Below are positions 1 to 9,162 of a stretch of DNA of 64,000 bases, in pieces; within the stretch, counting starts at the first letter, position 1; every line of letters begins with the position of its first letter. The DNA comes from Pseudomonas sp. Seg1 (GTDB lineage Bacteria > Pseudomonadota > Gammaproteobacteria > Pseudomonadales > Pseudomonadaceae), in the NCBI RefSeq assembly GCF_018326005.1, contig NZ_AP021903.1, positions 5,135,001 to 5,199,000 of the forward strand. The letters run 5' to 3'. The position numbers and the translations under genes are program-made. A model generated the notes under the pieces. The model searched no databases, was not told the DNA's origin, and saw only the letters and a program-made list of their open reading frames with translations.

Positions 1-4
1 AAAC

Positions 5-3000
5 ATGGCCGATCAAGACCTGAGCATCACTACGCCTTCCATCGCCAAAAGCTCATCGATTGCCACCATCGGCAAGAGTTGGGGCGCCGTCGGCCCGACG
101 GGTGCTGCGTCGTTCGAGCTGCCGATTCCCCTGTCCGCCGGGCGTGGCTGGGATCCGCAGCTGTCGTTGACCTACAGCAGCCAGACCGGCAACGGCCCGT
201 TTGGCATCGGCTGGAATCTGGGCCTGGGGCAGATCAGCCGGCGCACCAACAAAGGCGTGCCACGCTACACCGAACACGATGAAATCATCGGCGCCGACGG
301 TGAGGAGTGGATGCCCGAACTTGAGGCTGATGGTTCGCTCAAGTCGCGCCTCGAAACCCATTACGGCGGCGAGGACATCGGCTCACACCGCGTGGTGCGT
401 TACTGGCCCCGGGTGGAAAGCGATTTTGCCCTGCGCGAGCTATGGCAACCGACGAAGGATCAGCCGCCCTTCTGGCTGATCCATGGCGCCGACGGCTCGT
501 TGCATCTGTATGGCAAGACGCCATGGCTGATCCATGGCGCCGACGGCTCGTTGCATCTGTATGGCAAGACGCCTGACTCACGTCGTGCCGATCCGGGTGA
601 TCAAACCAGGATCAGCACCTGGCTGCTTTGCGAAAGCATGAATACCCACGGTGAGCACATCTGTTTCGCTTACAAAGCCGATGACCAGGACTCCGACCCG
701 ATTCACGACTACCGTGCCCAACGCTATCTGGAGCGGGTGTGTTACGGCAACTTCACCGCCAGCAAGGATTTGTACGCCTGGACAGTGGAACAGCCTGCGC
801 AGCTGAACTGGCATTTCCAGCTGATCTTCGACTACGGCGAACGCAGCGCATCGTTGACGGAAGTCCCGGTGTATGACGGCGACACCTTGCTACCCTGGCC
901 AGTTCGCCCGGACCCTTTTTCGACGTTTGGCCAGGGCTTTGCAGTCGGCACGCGCAGGCTTTGTCGGCAAGTGCTGATGTTTCACCATTTCCCGGTGAGC
1001 CTGCGTGGCAAACCGGTGCTGGTACGACGCCTGTTGCTGGAGTACCGAAATCCACAAAGCGCAACTCAATGGACCCAGAGCCAGATCAGCGCCGCCCACT
1101 ATCAGGCCTTCGATGCCAGCGGCGCCGTGGAACATACCCCGCCGGTGGAGTTCGACTACTCCGCGTTCGAGATCAATAAAACCCCGACACGCCTGTTCGC
1201 CATGGACACACAGCCAGGCATCGAAGACGGTGGGTTCTACCAGTGCGTTGACCTCTACGGTGAGGGCGTTCCAGGTTTTCTCTGTCGCTATGACCAATGC
1301 TGGTACTACCGCGAGCCGCTGCGTGGCGAAGCCGGCGGTGATGAGATCGGTTATGGGCCGTGGACAGCGCTGGAGAGGATTCCGGTTGCCGATCGCAGCC
1401 GGCCGGTGCAGCAACTGCTCACCGACCTGACCGGTGATGGCCGCCTCGACTGGATCACCGCGCAACCGGGCGCCAGCGGTTTTCGTACGCTGAATGCGCA
1501 ACGCGAGTTCGCCGATTTCGTGCTGTTCAATGCATTCCCGCTGGAGTTCTTCAATACCCTGGCGCAACTGGGCGACCTCAGCGGTGACGGGCTCAGCTCC
1601 ATCGCCCTGATCGGCCCGCACGCGGTGCGTCTGTACGCCAACCAGCGCGAGCAAGGATTCGCCCGCGCCGAAGACGTGCCGCATACCCCGGCCCACGACC
1701 GCTTGCCGTTATTCAGCAACTCGCCCACCGAGCTGGTGCTGCTTGGCCATCTGCTGGGCAGCGACATGCCCGAACTGTGCCGCATCCGCCATGACGAAAT
1801 CACCTGCTGGCCGAACCTGGGTCACGGCCGGTTTGGCGAAGGCCGCAAGATCAGCTCCCTGCCCTTCGCCTACGAGCAGTTCGATTCGGCACGGGTACGC
1901 CTTGCCGACCTCGACGGCTCCGGTGCACCGGCCTTGATCTATCTGAAGTCGGATGTATTCGAGATCTATCTGAATCGCGGTGGCAACGGCCTGGAGCAGA
2001 TCCCGGTCATCGTGCCCTGGCCCGCAGGCGTGCGTTACGACCGCTTCAGCCAGGTGAGTTTCGCCGACCTGCAAGGTCTGGGCTGCGCCAGCCTGATCCT
2101 GACGGTGCCGCACATCAATCCAGAGCATTGGCGCTACGATTTTGTCGCGGCCAAGCCTTATCTGCTGACCGCCAGCAATAACAACATGGGTTGCAGTACC
2201 AGCGTGGTCTACCGCAGTTCGGCTCAGGAATGGCTGGATGAAAAACAACGATTCCTCAAGCTGAAACGTCTGCCGGTTTCCCACCTGCCGTTTCCGGTGG
2301 CAGTGGTCAAAAAACAACAGCAACTGGATGAGATCACTGGCAACTGTCTGACCCAGGCGTTTACCTGGCGCGAAGCTGTTTACGACAGCAAGGAGCGCGA
2401 GTTCCGCGGCTTCGGCCAGTTGCAGCAAACCGATAGCGAAAGCGCCACGGCGGATGACGACGTCGGCTTCAGCGCACCGGTGCGGGTGTGCACCTGGTTC
2501 CACACCGGGCAAGCGCTGGATCGCCAGCGTGACGGCTATTTCAATGCAGACCCGCATGCCGTGCCGCTGGGCAAAACATTGTTCAGCCGCTACCACGCCG
2601 GTGACGAAATAGATGAACCGATCGCCCCCCATGACGCCGACAGTGAGTACCAGATCGCCCGGGCGCTGGTTGGCTCAATTACGCGCGTAGAAACTTATGC
2701 CGATGCGGACATGGACTTGCCGGGCATGGCTACACCCTATGCCGTGGAAGAACGGCGCTATCTGTTGCGTGAAGTCCGACCTCAAGGTCACTCTGCGGCC
2801 GCCGTGTTGCTGCCGTTGGTACTGGAGAAAATCAGCTACCAGTACGACCGTTTCATTGACGATCCGCTGTGTCGCCACGACGTCAATCTGCGCTGGAACG
2901 ACCACGGCCTGTCGACTCATGCATTGGCAGTCAGCTACGCGCGCAGGCTGACTGAACGTGATCAACCGCCGTTCAGCGACCCGGATGAACAACAGTGGTG

Positions 3001-4555
3001 GCGCGACGCCCATGACGAGGCGCAACAATCGTTCTACCTGAGCGAAACCCGTGCGCAATACATCAACCTGACCAGCAATCTCCAGCAATGGCGTCTGGGC
3101 TTGCCGTGGCAACAGCGCGGCAATGCGCTGGTGTTGCCAAAAGGCACCCTGCCTGAAGGATTGTCCCCGGTTGAAATGAGTTTCGAGCAACTCGCGCTGC
3201 ATCAGGATTCGCCGCACTGGAACACTCAGCGGGTGCTGACGACGCAGTCGGTGCAGCGTTATCTAAGCTCCGACGGTTTGCCGCTGGACGACGGTGACGC
3301 CGAATTCGAAGCACTGGCGGGGCCGCTGGAACTGGCGCAACTGGACAAGACGGCGCTGGACGCTTACGACGTTCTGCCGCCGCCCTTCAATATCCGAGAT
3401 GAACTGAAAAATATCGGTTACACGCCGATGCGGTTGCAGTTCGAGACCGAGCCGGACGATGCCGAAGAAAATCTGTGGTCATCCACCTTCGGTTTCGCCG
3501 ATTACGCCGACATCGAAGGTTTTCATCAGGTGCGCAGCTACCGCGAAACCCCCAGCCATGGGCTCACCACCGCCGAATACGATGATTACCGACTGGCGAT
3601 CACCCAGGTCGTGTTGCCGAATGGCTGCACCACCCGGGTCACCTACGACTATCACGCACTGCAACCGCTGACGATCACCGATGCCAACGACAATATCGAG
3701 GAGGCGATCTACGAACCTTCCGGCCAGCCGCTGGCGACCAGTTTCCACGGAACTGAATACGGCAAGGCTGCGGGTTTCGAAACGTTGAGCAACTACGTGC
3801 GTCCGGAGGATCATCGCCCCGATCCAGCGATAGAAAAGCCACACGATGCCGTGCAAAAAGCTGCCAGTACGCTGCGCAAGGACTTGTTCAGCTGGATGGG
3901 AATGAGCCCGACCGACAGCCCTGCCGCCGGCGAATGGCTCGCCAGCGGTGACATCCTGCCCAGCGGCTACATTCGTGCCAGCGCCCGCCGACGACTCACT
4001 GGGCTCGCCACACTGACGGCGGCAGAACAGGCATTGCGCGAGGTGATCGTCACGACCCGTCGCGAACCGGTGCACACCGTTGTCCTCAGCGCCGACCGTT
4101 ACCCCGATGACCCCGTGAAGGCGCAGATCCAGATCACCAAGGCCTGCGTCGACGGTTTTGGTCGAGCGCTGCAAAACCAGCAGTTGGCCGACCCGGGCTT
4201 GGCCTATGCGGTGGACGCTGACGGCTCGTTGATTGTCGAGGACGGTCAGTTCGTTGAAGTCCATGCCGATCCGCGCTGGCGCATCAGCGAGCGCATCGAA
4301 TACAACAACAAAGGCCTGGCCGTGCGTCAGTTCCGACCGTTTTTTGCCAACGCCCACGGTTATATCAATGACCAGTCGCTGCACACGCTGGGTCACTACG
4401 ATCAACTGTTCTACGACCCGCTGGGGCGCGCGGTCAAACTGCTCAACGCCAAGGGTGACTTTTCCCGCGAGACGTATCATCCGTGGTATCACGCCAGCGA
4501 AGACTTCAACGACACCGCTGAAGCGGTGCCGTCACAACGGAGATCACGGCGTTGA
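5..4555 (+). CDS. Tc toxin TcB component (SpvB/TcdB-like)
   Basis: This 1516-residue protein is the TcB half of a Tc (toxin complex) cocoon, which with TcC encloses a cytotoxic domain and docks on a TcA translocation pore. The N-terminus (GPTGAASFELPIPLSAGRG, then a segment ending GIGWNLGLGQISRRT) is the SpvB domain. Residues about 470-690 carry FG-GAP/VCBS-like repeats (DLTGDG, DLSGDG, DLDGSG), and the rest matches the TcB middle and C-terminal beta-propeller/RHS shell regions (YDYHALQPLTITDAND; YDPLGRAVKLLNAKGD). It is slightly longer than typical TcB, partly because residues 157-173 are duplicated as 174-190. Its stop overlaps the TTG start of the TcC gene, so the two should be made in equal amounts. 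The start lies 4 bases from the window edge, so the ribosome site is not visible. Any tcA gene would lie outside the window. The family call is firm; host specificity is unknown. Confidence 0.9.
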   Translation: MADQDLSITTPSIAKSSSIATIGKSWGAVGPTGAASFELPIPLSAGRGWDPQLSLTYSSQTGNGPFGIGWNLGLGQISRRTNKGVPRYTEHDEIIGADGEEWMPELEADGSLKSRLETHYGGEDIGSHRVVRYWPRVESDFALRELWQPTKDQPPFWLIHGADGSLHLYGKTPWLIHGADGSLHLYGKTPDSRRADPGDQTRISTWLLCESMNTHGEHICFAYKADDQDSDPIHDYRAQRYLERVCYGNFTASKDLYAWTVEQPAQLNWHFQLIFDYGERSASLTEVPVYDGDTLLPWPVRPDPFSTFGQGFAVGTRRLCRQVLMFHHFPVSLRGKPVLVRRLLLEYRNPQSATQWTQSQISAAHYQAFDASGAVEHTPPVEFDYSAFEINKTPTRLFAMDTQPGIEDGGFYQCVDLYGEGVPGFLCRYDQCWYYREPLRGEAGGDEIGYGPWTALERIPVADRSRPVQQLLTDLTGDGRLDWITAQPGASGFRTLNAQREFADFVLFNAFPLEFFNTLAQLGDLSGDGLSSIALIGPHAVRLYANQREQGFARAEDVPHTPAHDRLPLFSNSPTELVLLGHLLGSDMPELCRIRHDEITCWPNLGHGRFGEGRKISSLPFAYEQFDSARVRLADLDGSGAPALIYLKSDVFEIYLNRGGNGLEQIPVIVPWPAGVRYDRFSQVSFADLQGLGCASLILTVPHINPEHWRYDFVAAKPYLLTASNNNMGCSTSVVYRSSAQEWLDEKQRFLKLKRLPVSHLPFPVAVVKKQQQLDEITGNCLTQAFTWREAVYDSKEREFRGFGQLQQTDSESATADDDVGFSAPVRVCTWFHTGQALDRQRDGYFNADPHAVPLGKTLFSRYHAGDEIDEPIAPHDADSEYQIARALVGSITRVETYADADMDLPGMATPYAVEERRYLLREVRPQGHSAAAVLLPLVLEKISYQYDRFIDDPLCRHDVNLRWNDHGLSTHALAVSYARRLTERDQPPFSDPDEQQWWRDAHDEAQQSFYLSETRAQYINLTSNLQQWRLGLPWQQRGNALVLPKGTLPEGLSPVEMSFEQLALHQDSPHWNTQRVLTTQSVQRYLSSDGLPLDDGDAEFEALAGPLELAQLDKTALDAYDVLPPPFNIRDELKNIGYTPMRLQFETEPDDAEENLWSSTFGFADYADIEGFHQVRSYRETPSHGLTTAEYDDYRLAITQVVLPNGCTTRVTYDYHALQPLTITDANDNIEEAIYEPSGQPLATSFHGTEYGKAAGFETLSNYVRPEDHRPDPAIEKPHDAVQKAASTLRKDLFSWMGMSPTDSPAAGEWLASGDILPSGYIRASARRRLTGLATLTAAEQALREVIVTTRREPVHTVVLSADRYPDDPVKAQIQITKACVDGFGRALQNQQLADPGLAYAVDADGSLIVEDGQFVEVHADPRWRISERIEYNNKGLAVRQFRPFFANAHGYINDQSLHTLGHYDQLFYDPLGRAVKLLNAKGDFSRETYHPWYHASEDFNDTAEAVPSQRRSRR
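473..574 (+). repeat. 51-bp in-frame tandem duplication inside the TcB gene
   Basis: Bases 473-522 and 524-573 are identical at a period of 51. Because 51 is divisible by three, the protein simply repeats a 17-residue segment (WLIHGADGSLHLYGKTP) at residues 157-173 and 174-190. No mismatch separates the copies except the third base of the final codon (a versus t), so the duplication is very recent or a sequence error. Confidence 0.95.
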
Positions 4556-7266
4556 CCGCCACCGTGCATTCGCGCACGCCCTCACTCGCGGTGAGTGATG
4601 GCCGGGGCCTGCCGATTCGTCAGGTCGGCTATTTGCGCAGTGTCGCGGGCGCAGAGGTAACGGCCCTGATCAGCCGTCAGTGCCACGACGTGAGTGGGCG
4701 GTTGGTGGAGCAATGGGATCCGCGTTTGCCCGCGCCCAATCTCTCAACGGTTTACGGTCTGGCCGGCGAGGCACTGAAAGTCGCCAGTGTCGACGCCGGC
4801 TGGCGCCTCAGCCTGCCGGGGCTGGCCGCTGAGCCGCTGCAGCGCTGGGACGAACGCGGCGGTCATTGGCGTTCGACCTTCGATGATCAGTTGCGCGTGG
4901 TGGCGGTCGAGGGCCGTGATGCAACCGATGTCGATAGCTTCATTTACGCCGATGCCAGCGCCGATGCCGGACTCAATCTTCGCGGCCAATTACTGGAGCA
5001 GAAGGATCCGTCCAGCGCGTTACGCCTGAATGGCTATGCCTTGTCCGGCCAGCCGTTGAGCGAAACCCGTTCATTTCCCGATGGCGAAGCTTTCACCAGT
5101 CGGCGCGTGTTCAATCCGTTGGGGGCGGTGCTGGAACAGATCGATGCGGGCGACCATCGCCAGAAGTCGAACTATGGCTTGGCCGGGCAGCTCAGGCAGG
5201 TGCAACTGCTGGTCAATGGCAAGACCAAAAGCGAAGAGGTATTGCTCGACGCGCAGTACAACGCCGAGGGGAAGATCATCGAACAACTGGCGGGCAACGG
5301 GGTGCGCAGCCGCTGGACTTACGATCCGGCCAATGGTCGCTTGCGCAGCCAGTCCAGCCACAAAGACGCCAAGGCTCTGCAAGACTTCGAATACTTTTAT
5401 GACCCGGCCGGCAACATTACCCGTATCGAAGACCACGCCTTCCAGCCAATCTGGTTTGCCAACCAACTCGTCGACGGCCACCGCGACTTCAGCTACGACT
5501 CGCTGTACCGGCTGATCAGCGCCAGCGGTTACGACGACGGGCCGCTCTCGGACATTCCGGGGCTACCGCAGCCCACCGATCCGAACAACCGCCTCAACTA
5601 CACCCAGACCTACACCTACGACGCCGGTGGCAACCTGACCGAACTGGTGCATGTGCGAGCCGGCGCCAGCTACACCCGCCAGATGCGCATTGACCCGACC
5701 AGCAACCGTGGCGTGCGCTGGCAACCGGGCGACGCCGAACCTGTCTTCGACACATTGTTCGACCGCCACGGCAACCTGCTGGCTGTGCAACCCGGTCAGC
5801 CCCTGCAATGGAACGCCCGCGACGAACTGCAAAACGTGACGCTGATCCACCGCGAAGGGGGTCAGGATGATGCCGAGCATTACCATTACAGCCAGGGTCA
5901 ACGGGTGTTCAAACGCCATGAAACCTTCAGCGGCGGCGCCGGACATTTTGCTCAGGTGCGCTACCTGCCGGGTCTGGAAATCCGCAGCAAGGACAACGGC
6001 GAAGAACTGCACGTCATCAGCGTCGGCAATGCGCGCTGCCTGCATTGGGCAAAAGCGCCTCCCGCCGACATCGACAACAATCAACTGCGCTACAGCCTCG
6101 AGGATCATTTGGGATCCTGTTCGATGGAACTGGATCACAACGCGCAAACGATCAGCGAAGAAGGCTATTACCCGTTCGGTGCCACGGCGTGGATGGCTGC
6201 CGCGATCGAGGTCAGCTATAAGTTCGTGCGTTATTCCGGCAAGGAAATGGACGTCAGCGGTCTTTACTACTATGGCGCGCGCTATTACGCACAGTGGCTG
6301 CAACGCTGGGTAAGTGCTGACCCGGCAGGGGATGTGGACGGGCTGAATCTGTATGGGTTTGTCGGGAATAATCCGCTGAGGTATGTCGATATCAATGGAG
6401 AGGACAGAACGCCCGCGGAACTGAAGGCGGATATTGAGTTTTCGATCAAGTTCCTGAGCGGCGTTAATTCGAAGATGGATATCCTTGAACAGCAAATAGA
6501 TAACCTGTCGAGTCCGGCTCGCTTTCGCTCAATGATAGGGATGAAATTTATTGATCTGGCCGTCAAAACAGGTCTCAACTTTGTCGCGACAACAATTGGA
6601 TTTGACAAGTTTCATGACTTTGCGGGGGGCGACCCGTTTAATCCGGGAGAACTAAAGGGCCTGACCATAGGCAACATTGTGGGTGACGAAATATCAGCTC
6701 GCATCGACAAAGTGGCATCCAATGTCAAAGCTTTGAATGCAAGCATTATTCCGCATAAGTCCGATATTTCCGCTGAAGCGATCCAGCAACAGATAACCGC
6801 TCCCGGGAGCTCTCCTCTCGATATATTCGCAAACCCACAGGCGTTTGGTCCGAGTCAGTTCATTGAAGCGGCCAAGTACATTGTCCCTACTGTACTGGGG
6901 TCCCAGCTCTATGGTGTTGGAGAGCTGATGGAACTTGCCAAGGTCGCAGAAGATGGCAGCAGGGCAGAAGAGGGATTATTTCCTCAAGAAATAAACGCCC
7001 ATATCGACGAGCTCGCGAAGTTGCATGAGGTCACGACCAAAGTAGCCAACCGCGGACTTGCAGCTTTCAATGAACTTGGTTTGAAAGAATATTACAGCTC
7101 GAACTTAAATTACTTTGTCGACCTGTTCCGCGGCACGGTTGGCCACCAACAAGCCGGCTCAGTCAAGTATCAAAACCTGGAAGCGCTGACAGAGCGAGCG
7201 CTGTACACCATTAGCGACAGGCAGGCCATGTACAAGAGTTACGCCAGACAAGTGGCAAGGAAGTAG
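4552..7266 (+). CDS. Tc toxin TcC component (TccC/RHS core with variable C-terminal toxin)
   Basis: This 904-residue protein is the TcC partner of the preceding TcB. Residues 1 to about 616 form the TccC RHS shell with YD-type repeats (YDPAGNITRIEDHAFQP, YDSLYRLISASGYD, YTYDAGGNL) and end in the conserved core WVSADPAGDVDGLNLYGFVG plus NNPLRYVDINGE (residues 586-617). This is where TccC proteins cleave themselves with conserved aspartates; D590, D594, D596 and D613 are candidates. Residues from about 617 to 904 are the hypervariable payload and resemble no toxin family I know. Translation starts at a TTG that overlaps the TcB stop (TTGA), with GGAGATCACG upstream as a possible ribosome site. 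The payload segment is visibly poorer in G+C than the core (24 of 60 G/C at 6541-6600 against 37 of 60 at 5581-5640), as expected for an exchangeable cassette. Confidence 0.88.
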   Translation: MTATVHSRTPSLAVSDGRGLPIRQVGYLRSVAGAEVTALISRQCHDVSGRLVEQWDPRLPAPNLSTVYGLAGEALKVASVDAGWRLSLPGLAAEPLQRWDERGGHWRSTFDDQLRVVAVEGRDATDVDSFIYADASADAGLNLRGQLLEQKDPSSALRLNGYALSGQPLSETRSFPDGEAFTSRRVFNPLGAVLEQIDAGDHRQKSNYGLAGQLRQVQLLVNGKTKSEEVLLDAQYNAEGKIIEQLAGNGVRSRWTYDPANGRLRSQSSHKDAKALQDFEYFYDPAGNITRIEDHAFQPIWFANQLVDGHRDFSYDSLYRLISASGYDDGPLSDIPGLPQPTDPNNRLNYTQTYTYDAGGNLTELVHVRAGASYTRQMRIDPTSNRGVRWQPGDAEPVFDTLFDRHGNLLAVQPGQPLQWNARDELQNVTLIHREGGQDDAEHYHYSQGQRVFKRHETFSGGAGHFAQVRYLPGLEIRSKDNGEELHVISVGNARCLHWAKAPPADIDNNQLRYSLEDHLGSCSMELDHNAQTISEEGYYPFGATAWMAAAIEVSYKFVRYSGKEMDVSGLYYYGARYYAQWLQRWVSADPAGDVDGLNLYGFVGNNPLRYVDINGEDRTPAELKADIEFSIKFLSGVNSKMDILEQQIDNLSSPARFRSMIGMKFIDLAVKTGLNFVATTIGFDKFHDFAGGDPFNPGELKGLTIGNIVGDEISARIDKVASNVKALNASIIPHKSDISAEAIQQQITAPGSSPLDIFANPQAFGPSQFIEAAKYIVPTVLGSQLYGVGELMELAKVAEDGSRAEEGLFPQEINAHIDELAKLHEVTTKVANRGLAAFNELGLKEYYSSNLNYFVDLFRGTVGHQQAGSVKYQNLEALTERALYTISDRQAMYKSYARQVARK

Positions 7267-7401
7267 ATGAGCATGGTTGAAAGCATTCAGACAATCGTGA
7301 ACGGGTGCCTGCGCCTGACCTCCGTGGCCTGACCGAACAGAGCGCCGGGCCACGCCCGCCCATGCTATCGTGCCCGCCCGAACTGCCACCGTTAACCCAG
7401 C

Positions 7402-9162
7402 ATGCTGCCGACTTCCCGTACCTTGCGTCTGTCGTTGTATACCCTGCTGATCATCGCCGGTGCGGCTGTGGCCGCCACGCTTGCCATTCGCCACGCCGAA
7501 CGTCAGGCGCTGGAAGAAGACGCGGCCCGCGCCAACCAGCAACTGGCGCTCTATGCCAATTCGTTGCACACCCTGATCGACCGCTATCGCGCCCTCCCCG
7601 CCGTACTGGCGCTGGACCCGCAATTGCGTTCGGCGCTGACAGGTCCGGTCGACGCCGAACAACAGAACGCACTCAATCTGAAACTGGAAAAGATCAACGG
7701 CGCGGCGCAGTCCTCGACCCTTGAACTGCTCGATCACAGCGGCCTTGCGGTGGCCGCGAGCAACTGGCGTTTACCGAGCAGTTATGTCGGCCACAATTAC
7801 GGCTTTCGCCCCTATTTCAGCCAGACCCGCACCCAGGGCACCGGGCGTTTTTACGCGGTGGGTGTGACCAGCGGGATTCCCGGCTACTTTCTCTCCAGTG
7901 CGGTGCTGGGCGACAACGAGCAGTTCCTCGGGGCAATGGTGGTCAAGCTGGAATTCCCCGAGCTGGAACGCGAATGGAGCCAGGGCAACGACACCCTGCT
8001 GGTCAGCGATGCGCGCGGCATCATCTTCATTGCCAACCAGCCCGGCTGGCGTTATCGCGCCTTGCGGCCGCTGACCGCCAGCGACATGGCCGAGATCAAA
8101 GCCACCCGCCAGTACGACAAACAGTCGCTGGTGCAACTGACTCATTTGTCCCTGCGCAGCTTCGACGACAACAGTGATCTGCGCCGCGTCGAAGGCCCGC
8201 AAGGTACGGCGGATTATCTTTGGGAGTCGCTGCCACTGACGGCCGAAGGCTGGACGCTGCATCTGTTGCGCCGTCCGCAAGTGGCCTTTGAAGACCTGCG
8301 TAACGCCGGGCTCGCGGCTGCCGGCGTGTGGCTGGCGCTGGTGTTTCTGCTGCTGTTTCTCAATCAGCGCTGGCGCCTGTCGAAAGTCCGCCAGCGCAAC
8401 CGCGAAGAACTGGAGCGGCTGGTCGAGGAACGCACCCGCGATCTGCGCACCGCGCAGGATGGCCTGGTGCAGTCGGCGAAACTCGCCGCCCTCGGGCAGA
8501 TGTCCGCCGCCCTCGCCCATGAAATCAACCAACCGCTGACGGCTCAACGCATGCAACTGGCGACGCTGCGGCTGCTGCTCGAGCATGGCCGCGTCGATGA
8601 TGCCTACAAGGCGCTGAAACCGGTGGACGATATGCTCACGCGCATGGCCGCCCTCACCGGCCACCTGAAAACCTTCGCCCGCAAGAGCCCCGGCGGTTTG
8701 CGCGAACGCCTGGATCTGGCGACAGTGGTTGATCAATCCCTGCACTTGCTCGACGCGCGCCTGCATGACGAACAGGTCAGTCTGGTGCTGCACCTGACCC
8801 GTCCGGCGTGGGTGCGCGGCGATGCAATCCGCCTGGAACAGGTGCTGATCAACCTGCTGCGCAACGCCCTCGATGCCATGCAGGGCACACCGTGCAAACG
8901 TCTGGAAATCCGTCTGGAAGCCGACGAGCAACTGTGGCGCCTGAGTGTCAGCGACAATGGTGGCGGCATCCCCGACGAACATCTGGGCCAGGTGTTCGAT
9001 CCGTTCTTCACCACCAAGCCCGTGGGCGATGGCCTGGGGCTGGGGCTGGCGGTTTCGTTCGCCATCGTGCATGAATCAGGCGGACGCCTGAGTGTGGAAA
9101 ATGGCGCGAGCGGCGCGGTGTTCACCCTGACCTTGCCGATCGATCTGGAGGCGCATATCTGA
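7402..9162 (+). CDS. mifS: DctB/MifS-type dicarboxylate sensor histidine kinase
   Basis: This 586-residue inner-membrane kinase has a first membrane span at residues about 8-28 and a periplasmic double-PAS/Cache (DctB-like) region to about 298, where FRPYFSQ and GRFYAVGVTSGIPGYF are typical. A second span lies at about 300-320, followed by a coiled linker, a HisKA domain with AALAHEINQPLTAQ (H373 predicted phospho-acceptor) and an HATPase domain with DNGGGIPDEH, DPFFTTK and GLGLGLAVS. Its stop overlaps the ATG of the sigma-54 regulator, forming a two-component operon. The nearby KgtP-type permease and paired dyads favour the MifS (2-oxoglutarate) branch over DctB proper, but the symbol is an inference. 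The ribosome site before this ATG is poor, so the start is less certain. Confidence 0.85.
   Translation: MLPTSRTLRLSLYTLLIIAGAAVAATLAIRHAERQALEEDAARANQQLALYANSLHTLIDRYRALPAVLALDPQLRSALTGPVDAEQQNALNLKLEKINGAAQSSTLELLDHSGLAVAASNWRLPSSYVGHNYGFRPYFSQTRTQGTGRFYAVGVTSGIPGYFLSSAVLGDNEQFLGAMVVKLEFPELEREWSQGNDTLLVSDARGIIFIANQPGWRYRALRPLTASDMAEIKATRQYDKQSLVQLTHLSLRSFDDNSDLRRVEGPQGTADYLWESLPLTAEGWTLHLLRRPQVAFEDLRNAGLAAAGVWLALVFLLLFLNQRWRLSKVRQRNREELERLVEERTRDLRTAQDGLVQSAKLAALGQMSAALAHEINQPLTAQRMQLATLRLLLEHGRVDDAYKALKPVDDMLTRMAALTGHLKTFARKSPGGLRERLDLATVVDQSLHLLDARLHDEQVSLVLHLTRPAWVRGDAIRLEQVLINLLRNALDAMQGTPCKRLEIRLEADEQLWRLSVSDNGGGIPDEHLGQVFDPFFTTKPVGDGLGLGLAVSFAIVHESGGRLSVENGASGAVFTLTLPIDLEAHI

Noticed and set aside
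890..2632. Two long minus-strand frames inside the TcB gene
   Set aside because: Shadow frames; the plus-strand TcB protein accounts for the whole region.
7267..7332. Short frame starting ATGAGCATGG right after the TcC stop
   Set aside because: Only 21 codons, no ribosome site of note and no recognisable product.
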